Shown here: positions 1 through 8,500 of the stretch, piece by piece | How the letters are laid out: the number at the start of each line of letters is the position of its first letter | How positions within the stretch are numbered: the first letter of the stretch is position 1 | From: Bacteroidales bacterium | Lineage (GTDB): Bacteria; Bacteroidota; Bacteroidia; Bacteroidales; Bacteroidaceae | Length of the DNA: 12,437 nt | Direction of reading: 5' to 3' | NCBI GenBank assembly: GCA_004555055.1 | Contig: SFJN01000064.1 | Location: forward strand, 1 to 12,437 | The notes under the pieces: model-generated | The model's database searches: none | What the model saw: only the letters and a program-made list of their open reading frames with translations | Told to the model about the DNA's origin: nothing | Position numbers and translations under genes: made by a program

Positions 1-2
1 TC

Positions 3-614
3 CCTCTGCTGTATCAGAGTGGATACCTCACCATCGACTCTTACGACAGGGAGATGGACTCATATATCCTCCATTTCCCGAACTATGAAGTCCGTCAAGG
101 CATGGTTTACGGCATGACCAACTACCTTATGGACACCGACGACCTTGGACGGAATGCCACAATCCTTGCCATGGCACGTGCGGTGAAGAGGGGTGAACTG
201 TCTGCCATGCTTCTCCAGTTGCGCTCCTACATCGCCAGTCTGCCTTACGACATCATCAGCAAGAAGGAGTGGATGGCAAGGAAGCAGCGCGAAGCCTTCT
301 ACAAACTGCTCATGTATGTGGTCTTCTCCTTGCTGAACAGCAAGGTCGATACCGAGGTGAAGAGCATCCTCGGACGGGCGGATGTGGTGATAAAGACCAA
401 AACCGACATATTCGTCCTGGAACTTAAAGTGGACGACACCGTCGAACATGCCTTGGAGCAGATTAGCTCCAAGGGCTACGCCATTCCCTACGAGGCCGAC
501 GGCAGGAAGGTGACCAAGTGCGGGGTGACCATATCCTCGGAGGCTCGCAACATCACCCATTGGAGGATTGTGGACGAAGAAGGCCATATCGTTGACGAGC
601 AGGAATTTTGTTGA
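3..614 (+). CDS. AAA-ATPase-like protein with PD-(D/E)XK nuclease domain (DUF1703 family), 5' truncated
   Basis: The gene is open to the left edge in frame 3, so the start lies outside the window; 203 C-terminal residues are visible. The first visible residues, LLYQSGYLTI followed by Y-L/F-P-N-Y-E-V-R, are the junction typical of the DUF1703 'AAA-ATPase-like' family common in Bacteroidota. The C-terminal half carries a PD-(D/E)XK nuclease-fold signature: GRADVVI (Asp codon at 381-383), then LELK (Glu at 420-422, Lys at 426-428), then HALEQI and KGYA. Full members are usually a little over 500 residues with an N-terminal P-loop ATPase, which is not visible here. The biological role of the family is not settled; a link to mobile elements or defence is inference. 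It ends at TGA 612-614, 47 bases before the next gene. An internal ATG at 54 is not the start, because the conserved family sequence continues upstream of it. Confidence 0.88.
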   Translation, partial: PLLYQSGYLTIDSYDREMDSYILHFPNYEVRQGMVYGMTNYLMDTDDLGRNATILAMARAVKRGELSAMLLQLRSYIASLPYDIISKKEWMARKQREAFYKLLMYVVFSLLNSKVDTEVKSILGRADVVIKTKTDIFVLELKVDDTVEHALEQISSKGYAIPYEADGRKVTKCGVTISSEARNITHWRIVDEEGHIVDEQEFC

Positions 615-638
615 TCAGGAATACGGAAACAAATTTTG

Positions 639-646
639 TACTTTTG
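639..646 (+). promoter_or_regulatory. Bacteroidota -7 promoter element (TAnnTTTG) before the AraC-type gene
   Basis: TACTTTTG matches TAnnTTTG exactly and ends 15 bases before the ATG at 662. No TTTG -33 element sits at the usual 19-21 base spacing; the nearest TTTG (607-610) is 28 bases away. The predicted transcript would have a leader of only about 10 bases. The match itself is seen; promoter function is inferred. Confidence 0.4.
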
Positions 647-661
647 CCTTTTCACCAATTT

Positions 662-1780
662 ATGGAATACGACTTTATAGACCTCTCCTCAGGAAGCATC
701 ACGCTCGCACTGGCTGTCATTCTCCTCTGTTTGAAAATGCCTTCCGACAGCCAATGGAGAGCCATGCGGCGCATGCTCCGCCTGTTATCGGTATGCTACT
801 TCTGTATCGGTGTCTCCAACCTCATCACCGGATGTATAGGAGTCAGCAAGAGCGACAACACGGAGATTGGAATTGCCATACTCCTTATAGCCTTGTTCCA
901 GGCACTTTTCCTGACAGCCACCTGCATGGTCTTCGTTTCGCCCAACAGCGTGAAGGTGAAATGGCTCACCGTCAACACCCTGTTGTGTACGACCGTATGT
1001 GCTGCCTCGATTTATGCACTCATGCAGTTCGACGGGGCGACCCAAGTGGTATGGGCGGTCGACACCGTCCTGTACATCATACAGCTCGTGTATTACTGCA
1101 TACTGTTCAAGAGGTGTTATACTTCCTGCGTGAAGGCCCTTGAAGAGAACTACGACGATGACATGTCGGACGGCCTGCGCTGGATTCGCAACTGTTTCCT
1201 CGGCGCGCTTTCCGTAGGCATCAGTGCCCTGCTGTTCGGCATTTTCAGATGGGGTGGCACGATGTATTCCATCTTCACTTGCGTCTATACCTTATATTAC
1301 GTCTATCTGGTGGCATGCGTCATCAACTACCGCATCAAGGCGGGGTATATCGTGAAGGTGGTAGCGACAGAGAATACAGAGGTCACCGAGGCTGAGGAAC
1401 AGCCGACGACAGCCGTACAGCCCGAAAAGGAGTCTGCAGAAGAGATGGCTTGCGACGAGCAGAATCTGCACCAGGCCATTGAGGAGTGGGTGAGGGAGCG
1501 GAAATTCGTAAAGAACGACCAGACCGTGGAGGAGATTGCCCACGAACTGGGTACCACACACACAGTGCTCAAATGGTATTTTACGAACCGCATGCATACC
1601 ACTTTCCGCACATGGCGTATCGCGCTACGCATCGAAGAGGCCCAACGTCTCCTGCGCGATGAAAAGGTGCCGGTGACAACCGTACACAAAATGGTGGGCG
1701 TGGCCGACAAGAGCAACTTCCACAAGCAGTTCCGCCAAATCACGGGGATGACACCGCGGGAATTTGCCGAATGCCATTGA
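662..1780 (+). CDS. Membrane-bound AraC-family transcriptional regulator (7 TM helices + C-terminal HTH)
   Basis: This 372-residue protein has an integral-membrane sensor half and a cytoplasmic DNA-binding half. Hydrophobic segments lie at about residues 11-25, 39-61, 68-92, 101-121, 128-149, 178-196 and 201-223. An acidic, probably flexible linker (about 235-265, rich in E and T) follows. The AraC/XylS double helix-turn-helix is at about 288-369: first HTH EEIAHELGTTHTVLKWYF, second HTH ending SNFHKQFRQITGMTPREF, which fits the family pattern F..F....G.TP..F. I chose ATG 662 over the in-frame TTG at 608, because TTG 608 overlaps the upstream stop and would lie before the -7 element at 639-646. 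No Shine-Dalgarno-like sequence is present, as is common in this phylum. The domain order suggests a one-component regulator in which a membrane signal acts directly on a tethered DNA-binding domain. Ligand and target genes are unknown; the giant surface-protein gene downstream is a candidate target by position only. Confidence 0.85.
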   Translation: MEYDFIDLSSGSITLALAVILLCLKMPSDSQWRAMRRMLRLLSVCYFCIGVSNLITGCIGVSKSDNTEIGIAILLIALFQALFLTATCMVFVSPNSVKVKWLTVNTLLCTTVCAASIYALMQFDGATQVVWAVDTVLYIIQLVYYCILFKRCYTSCVKALEENYDDDMSDGLRWIRNCFLGALSVGISALLFGIFRWGGTMYSIFTCVYTLYYVYLVACVINYRIKAGYIVKVVATENTEVTEAEEQPTTAVQPEKESAEEMACDEQNLHQAIEEWVRERKFVKNDQTVEEIAHELGTTHTVLKWYFTNRMHTTFRTWRIALRIEEAQRLLRDEKVPVTTVHKMVGVADKSNFHKQFRQITGMTPREFAECH

Positions 1781-1787
1781 AACACAC

Positions 1788-1869
1788 ATTATCACACAGA
1801 CATTCACGGATGGACACGGATGTCGCGGAGAAGTATATTATCACACGGACAGTCACGGATGGCCACGGA
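1788..1869. repeat. Degenerate direct repeat, two 33-base copies (CACGGA-rich)
   Basis: Copy 1 is 1788-1820 and copy 2 is 1837-1869, with starts 49 bases apart. By eye they agree at 30 of 33 positions. Each copy begins ATTATCACAC and contains CACGGATGG followed by CACGGA, so there is also a shorter internal period of about 11 bases. The repeat starts directly after the stop codon of the AraC-type gene and is non-coding. Similar CACAGA/CACGGA-rich intergenic repeats recur in Bacteroidota genomes (from memory, not searched). Function unknown. Confidence 0.65.
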
Positions 1870-1930
1870 CAGCACAGAGAATTAGACCCTGAGAAATTTG
1901 AATATATAGTTATATATAGCGAGGTTATTA

Positions 1931-1970
1931 AGCGGAGGGGGCAGTACCAATGGGTGCTGCCCCCTCCGTT
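1931..1970 (+). terminator. Strong hairpin, probable terminator after the AraC-type gene
   Basis: CGGAGGGGGCAG (1933-1944) pairs perfectly with CTGCCCCCTCCG (1957-1968). The stem continues inward through T-G, A-T, C-G and C-G to an AATG tetraloop (1949-1952), and outward by G-T and A-T, giving about 18 pairs. A short T run (TTTT, 1981-1984) follows 10 bases later, so the U tract is weaker and further away than in a classic intrinsic terminator. It lies 150 bases after the AraC stop codon. Because the stem is nearly symmetric it could act in either direction. Confidence 0.6.
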
Positions 1971-2350
1971 GTTCTGCAACTTTTCGGTCCTCATGCCTCG
2001 TTGTCGTTAATTTTTCCACACAAAGACACGGCGTACATGAACATTTTGTTGTCGTGAAATAAAAAACACATGGATACGCCACGAATGTGTTGTCCCGATA
2101 TTGGGGGGGGACATGAATCACGACCCATTTTCGTCGGTTGAATGGCTCAATAACGGAAAAACTACGGAATAATCGGCGAAATCCGCATTCAACGAAATAA
2201 AAATTCACGGTTTCACCGCCGGCGGGACAATGCATTGAATATGGGTTTTGGCTGATTATGGCCGATTAGTCTGATGTTTTTTGGGGGGCCACCGTGCATA
2301 TTCTACTTTATCGCCGTTGACCCTTAAAACCATTTTTCATTCTTTGTTTT
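1971..2350. other. Intergenic stretch without a recognised gene
   Basis: No convincing coding region is seen. The stretch holds a G8 tract (2103-2110), a 6-bp hairpin that uses it (TGTCCC 2091-2096 with GGGACA 2108-2113), a spaced inverted repeat (GTTGAATG 2137-2144 with CATTCAAC 2186-2193), and a G6 run at 2283-2288. The sequence is rich in short half-repeats built on GGCCGATTA and CACGG. It looks like decayed repeat material upstream of the giant gene's control region. Confidence 0.5.
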
Positions 2351-2351
2351 A

Positions 2352-2394
2352 TGGTATTTCGACGGGCTGTTTGAAATACCACGCGAACGCGCGT
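2352..2394. promoter_or_regulatory. Two adjacent palindromes just upstream of the giant gene's promoter (possible operator)
   Basis: TGGTATTTC (2352-2360) is perfectly inverted as GAAATACCA (2373-2381), with a 12-base spacer. It abuts a second palindrome, ACGCG (2381-2385) and CGCGT (2390-2394), with a 4-base spacer; the two share base 2381. The pair ends 21 bases before the -7 element at 2416-2423, so it covers the place where a -33 element would lie. That position suits a regulator-binding site. Which protein binds is not shown; the neighbouring AraC-type protein is one candidate, although AraC proteins more often bind direct repeats. A terminator is less likely, since no T tract follows directly. 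Confidence 0.45.
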
Positions 2395-2415
2395 GTTTCT
2401 TCGATTGGTTTTGGA

Positions 2416-2423
2416 TAATTTTG
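2416..2423 (+). promoter_or_regulatory. -7 promoter element (TAnnTTTG) of the giant surface-protein gene
   Basis: TAATTTTG matches TAnnTTTG exactly. It lies 39 bases before the ATG at 2463, predicting a leader of about 30 bases. There is no clear TTTG at -33; GTTTC around 2395-2399 is the nearest approximation. A weak -33 box together with the palindromes at 2352-2394 would fit a promoter needing an activator, which is inference. Confidence 0.5.
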
Positions 2424-2462
2424 CTGCAAATTATCATTTATTAACCCCAAAACACATTTATT

Positions 2463-2588
2463 ATGAAACACTTTTTTCATGCGAACGCCTGTTCGCCACC
2501 GCCTCCCAAGCCTACCAGGGCTGGCGGTGCGTGTCTGAGGCTTTTGCTGGCACTGATGCTTGCACTGGTGCCGGGAATGTCGTGGGCA
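2463..2588 (+). other. Signal peptide coding segment of the giant protein
   Basis: Residues 1-42. The n-region is unusually long (about 25 residues, with a SPPPPKPTR stretch), followed by the hydrophobic core LRLLLALMLALVPG. A type I peptidase site is predicted after SWA (residue 42). There is no lipobox Cys at the cleavage point, so the protein is not an obvious lipoprotein. No better-placed in-frame start exists: the next Met (residue 32) falls inside the hydrophobic core. Confidence 0.8.
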
Positions 2589-5500
2589 TCATTCCACTTT
2601 TACGATGATGTGCACAGCTATAACCATCACCCAACTGTTGAAGAACCGAACATGCAATTTGTTGTATGTTTCTACGACGCAGGCGGTTATGACTCTTTCT
2701 TCCTGCATGACGCTACCGAAGGCAGCAATGCCGGACCCGCCCTCTATGTGGACGGTCATTACATCTGCTCGCCCGACTATGAGTTTGCCTGGCCAGGAAG
2801 CAATGGCAGCGGAAACCAGGATGGTATAGAAGACCAGAGAAAAAAATACGATGGCTGGTGGGGAAATACCTACACCAAGAGCATTAACGGTCAATTATAC
2901 ACCGTGAAATTCTGGAATCCCTACAGATCAGGTGACCGATACTATGTCACTGTCCACGTGTTCATTGACAAAATGAGAGTGGAAGAGCAACATACTGTGA
3001 AGATTAAGGGCAAGTGGAGAATCAACCGAACCTCAACTCAGTTTGAGGAGCGCTCTTGGACCTTCAACGCTATTCCCAATCCTTTCAAGGAGAGCACTTT
3101 GGCTGCGAATTATATTGACTATACGAATGCAACCCTTACAGGGAAACTGAACACTTCGTATGAAAATAATGTGGCAGTAGCACGGGAGTATCGCGGCGGC
3201 TACATCAATGGCAAACCGTATCACCTCATACCGGATAAAGACAATAATTTCAGTGGTTGGAAAACGTTTGCAAAGGGTTCTTCGCAAATCAGCAAAATGC
3301 CGTTTTACATCGATCAGTCCTATTCTGAGTACCCCCGAACTCTCTATGTGCAACATCAGATATCGGTGCCTGCTAAAGGTGGTTACGTAGAGTGTAAGGT
3401 CTGGAGTAGCACATGGATAAATTTGCCTGACTTCTCCCGCGCAGAGAAGATTACAGCCACACCGGATATGTGGAAGAAACAGGTGACGCTCACGTGGGAA
3501 ACTGCAAATCTGAAAAATGAGTTCACAACAGGTACATGGACCATCTATCGCTACCCTGTGGGTAACCCGACTGCAAAGGTTCCAATAGTTGAAAAACTGC
3601 TCAACACCACGCGCAAATATGTGGCAGATGTTCCCGACTATGACACCAAATATGTGTTTGAAATCGAATTTCGCCCCAAAGACATTCCGGATGCCGAACG
3701 CATACAACGACTTGTGAGGAGCATCACAACCTCGGTAGACCGCGTGTTCGACATCAAGAACCTGCAAGTGACGGGCGACAAGAACTCGATTGACATTAGT
3801 TGGCAAGCCCCGGAATTCAAAGGGAACGAGAATTACGTCTTCAAAGTGTTCCGCACCGAATTGGGCGACCCCGATACCAACGAGTATATCGATTGGGAAG
3901 AGGTAGGCTCGTTAACCGTAACGGACAAGAGCCGCACACAGTACACCTACACCGACAAGAAAAACCTGGAAACTTGCCCGACCTACTACTATAAGGTGGC
4001 AGTTACGATGCTCGAGAACAAGACGTTCGAGCTGCCCGTCGAACTGGTCAAAGGTGCCAGTCTGACCGGTCAGACACGGGTTACTGCCATAACGGCCAGC
4101 AAGGGCGAGAACGGACAGGTAAAGATCTCGTGGGATGTAGACCAGATTGGAGTCGATGCCACGCGGTACGAAGTGAAACGTACGGTGAAAGGCAAGAACA
4201 AATGGGTGACGCTCTACAAGACCAGCGGCACCTCCAAAAACTACTTCTACGAGGACAACAGCGCACTGCCCGGACAATACTACGACTACAAGGTGGTATG
4301 GATTATCACCTGCGGTGAAAATGAAAAGCGCCAGGAGATTGTGGACGACGGCTTCTGCCGTGCCCTGGGTACCGTCTCCGGCCGCATTTCCTACGGTACG
4401 GGCACGGCTGTCGACGGTGCACGCGTCACCCTGGTGCGCGCCGGCGACGATGAAAGCGGCATCACACAATTCTACTCGCTACGCACCCAGGGTGCGGGCG
4501 ACGGTGTGTTCCTCGCTCTCGACAACACGTCGCTTACCGACAACTTCGCCAACAGTGCTTATTCCGTACAGATGCTTGTCCGCCCTGACGGTCTGCAGGA
4601 AGGCACAACGCCCACCATCTTCGACCTTGGCGGCAAGATGCAACTGCTGTTGGGAGTCTATGACGAAGCTAACGGCTACCCGATTGTGCTGAAGAAGGGT
4701 GATGCAAAGGAGAACACCGGTCTTTTCCTGCCGGCAAACGCCTTCACCTCGCTCACGCTTGCTGTCGACGCCAGCGGCATCCCCACCGTGACCTGCGTCA
4801 GCGCCATCGACTCGCTGACCACATTCACGAGCACCGGCACCTATAAAACGAGTTTCGATGCGACCGAGAGCACCGGCATCTGCCTGGGCGGCAGCTACAC
4901 CTCGTCGTCGAGCAATGCATTCCGCGGCTATATCGATGAAATGCGCGTGTTCAGCGGCAAGGCTCTCACGCAAGCCGAAATTCTGAAGAACTACAACCAC
5001 TCGCTCGTAGGCACCGAGGAGGGACTCTTCGCCTACTGGACTGTCGACGAGGGCATCTCCGGCCAGACCACCGCCTACGACTACTCCAAGACCAGCGGAG
5101 TGACGAACGGCAACCACGGCCGTCTGGGTCCGTCGACGGTTCCCACCAACGCTGTGCTCCCCACCGAGCACCAGTTCGGACTCTTCGGATACACCGACCT
5201 GCAGGGCAACTACACGATTTGCGGCGTGCCATTCACCGGCGAAGGAACCACCTACATGGTTGTTCCCACCAAGGGCATCCACGAGTTCTCGCCCTCCTAT
5301 GCTACACGCTACGTGGGCAATTCGGCACTCATCCACAACGGCGTCGACTTCGAGGACGTAAGTTCGTTCCCCGTGAGCGGACACGTATACTACGCCGGCA
5401 CCAACTATCCCGTGGAGGGTGTACAGTTTGCCGTGGACGGCACTGTCTGCAGCAAGGACGGCGAACTCATCACCACCGACGCCCAAGGACAGTTCACCAT

Positions 5501-8500
5501 CAGCGTGCCCATCGGCGACCACTTCATCAAGGCCTCTTTAGTGGGCCACGAATTCACCAACGAAGGCCGCTATCCCGAAGACCCCAACGGCACCGGCACA
5601 CGCCTCACCTTCGACCGCGAGGTCAAGAACCTCGAGTTCACCGACGCCACGCTCGTCAACTTCACCGGTAAGGTGGTCGGCGGCGACATCGAAGGCAAGA
5701 AGGCCGTGGGCTTCGGACTGAGCAAGAACAACATCGGAATGACGGAACTGGTGCTCACACCCACCGATACCCGCTACGACCTCAACGTGGTACGTACGGT
5801 AAACGGTGCCGTGGTGGACTATGCCATCAACGATAAGGAAGTGGCTGTGGCCTCTGCCACCAGCGACATCAAGAGCAAGGCCAAGCGCGGTGCCGGAACC
5901 GAACATGCCAAGCAGATTGTCATCACCACCGACTCCCTGACGGGCGAGTTCTCTGCCATGGTTCCGCCCCTGATGTACAACGTGTCGGCTCCGCGTGTGC
6001 TCGCCACCGACGAAACCGTGGGTAGTGCAGCTACCATCGACCTCACCCAGCCGAACCAGGAACTGAGCGATACGCTCTACAACGAAACCGGCGGAATTGA
6101 CCGCCTGTACACCTATAACGTGAAACATGCCGTGACGTATCACAGCAAACCGCAGTTCCTCGTTACGCAATCGACCAACAGCGACGGCGGATTAGGCAAG
6201 AAGGAGTACACCACAACCGACAACCTCGGTGCGGAGTTCACCGTAAGCGATATCTACACGATAGGCGAAAACGGTAAGCCCATATACAAATACGGTGCTC
6301 CGATATTTGTGGAATTGGAGAGATATTACTTCGAAATCAAAGCCTATGAGGAGTACGTCAACAATGAAGGTATCAACCCTGTCATCAGCCGTGTGCCGCT
6401 GAGGGGCCTTGAAGTGACTGTGAGCAATGCGCTGTCATCGGAGCAGAAGATCTACGCCATCAACAATCCTGACGGCGGTGCTCCCGGTACGCTCTACGAA
6501 ATGACCGAAAACAAGCTCGTCCTTGACGACGAGGGTTCGGCAGTGTACATGTGGAAGGCCGGTCTGCCCAACATCACCGAGCCTTACAAGCGCACGATTT
6601 CAATGAGTTATGAAATTGACGACCGCTTCTACATGTGGGATCCCGCCGGTGACGGCAGCAACATGCAGGAAGGCATTGTACTTGGATTCCTGCCTACAGG
6701 CAACAACTTCGTGACCGAAGGTCCTACATTGCTCGAGATGATTCTGCGCGACCCACCGGGTACCGCTTCAAGTGCATCATGGACCAAAGGCTCTGTAAAG
6801 ACCAACTATTCGTACTCGGCCAAGACCTTCAGCAGCGAAAACAACATTGATGTGGTGACCCATCTCGGTGCCAAGACCGAATTCGGAGGCGGTTTCGGCT
6901 TTATGGTTCTGACCGAATCAGAGGCCCTGGTGGATGTAGAGGTGGGCGTGAACATCAACTACCAGAACGAGAGCGGCAAGTCATGGAGTTCGACCATCTC
7001 AACAGAAAAGGCCATTTCGACCTCTGGAGAGCCGGAATATGTAGGTGCCAATGGTGACCTGTTCATCGGCAGCTCCAACAACCTTATCTATGGTATGGCA
7101 CGCAACCTTGACTTCCGTCGCGAGGGCGGCACCGTTTCTCTCGGTGTGAACGATGCCTACACGACGGGCCTGCAGTTCCAGACGGAGTTTGCCTACACCG
7201 CAAACTACATCGAGAACGTGCTCATACCAAATCTGGAAAGCCTGCGCAACTCGAAGTTGAAATACGTCACGAACGTCAACAACTACACCCCGAAAGGCGA
7301 TGAGGTAGTCTACCTCACCACCCTCAGACCCGGGGATGCCGGTTACGCTACGAACAACAACGACCCGATGTGGGGCAAGAACCTCCCACTCTCGTCGCAA
7401 GGCAAGTCCTATACGATGAAGGTTGGGAACGAAAACAACTCGTACAACGATGAAATCGTATGGTACAACTCCCAGATTGCGAGCTGGAAGAAATGGCTTG
7501 CCATCAACGAGCAGGAAAAGGTGAGAGCCTACGAAGAACGTAAGGCAGACACCCAGAACTATTCGTTTGAGGCAGGTTCGACCATCACTTACACCGCTAC
7601 CAACGAGAATGGTAAAGGAAAGTCCTACGAAAGCCAGTTCCAGTCCATTGCCCACCTTGGCGCAGCTACAGGCTTCAAATTTGCCGGCATCGGCCTTGAC
7701 ACCACCATCTCTACCGACACTGGCGGCGGTACACATTCTTCGAGTGAAACCACCGAGACCGACATCGCCTCGTTCAGCTACACGCTGGCAGAGACCGGCG
7801 ACGACGACGCCATCACCGTCGACGTCTACGACTACGGCAAGTATTCGCCCATCTTCCGCACACGCGGCGGCCAGACCTCCGGTCCGTACGAGGGTGAGGT
7901 GAAGACGAAGTACTACCGTCCCGGCACCACCATCATGGAAGCCACCATGCAGATTGAGGCTCCGAAGATCCAGGTGGATGTGGCTACCGTCAGCGACGTG
8001 CCCGCCGGACAGCCCGCCAACTACACCCTGCGGATGACCAACGAAAGTCAGACCAACGAGGATGTCTACTACACCCTCATGATGATTGACGAGACCAACC
8101 CCGACGGTGCGAAGCTCACCATCGACGGACAGCCCCTCACCGACGGACGCATCATCAAGATTCCTGCCGGCGAAACCGTCACCAAGGCCCTGCAACTCAC
8201 GCAGACCAACCTTGGCGTGCTGCACTATGAGAACATCGGCATCGTACTCGCATCGCAGTCGCAGTACGACCCGACCAGCACATGGGAACAGATTGCCGAC
8301 ACGGTATACGTCACCGCACACTTCGCGCCCTCATCGTCGTCTGTCGACATGAACCTCTCGCGCACTACACTCAACACCAGCGTGGGCGACAAACTGACCA
8401 TCTCGTTCAGCAATTTCGACAGGACGTACCTCAACCTGAAAGCCTTCCGCATACAGTACAAGCGGCAGGGTGATACCGACTGGAACCTGCTCCGCGAATA

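Noticed and set aside
608..661. Extension of the AraC-type gene to a TTG start at 608
   Set aside because: It would overlap the upstream stop codon and begin before the -7 element at 639-646. The added residues are not part of any recognised domain, and ATG 662 gives a cleaner start.
568..1143. 191-codon open frame on the plus strand overlapping the AraC-type gene
   Set aside because: It is out of frame with the clear membrane/HTH protein; its translation is rich in H, R and C with no domain, and it is a shadow frame.
1788..1869. CRISPR-like array
   Set aside because: There are only two imperfect copies with a 16-base gap, no spacer-sized unique segments and no cas genes in the window.
1882..2235. 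117-codon open frame on the minus strand in the intergenic region
   Set aside because: It runs through the strong hairpin at 1931-1970 and the G8 tract, and its translation has no recognisable features.
6714..7926. Assigning the central module as a pore-forming toxin domain
   Set aside because: Only the outline (beta stretches around helices) is suggestive; no signature motif of the MACPF/CDC or aerolysin families was seen, so it is kept as an uncharacterised module.
6999..8321. 440-codon open frame on the minus strand inside the giant gene
   Set aside because: It is fully antisense to a strongly supported coding region. Its translation shows no recognisable domain and is the kind of low-complexity V/G/D-rich product expected from GC-rich codons read backwards.
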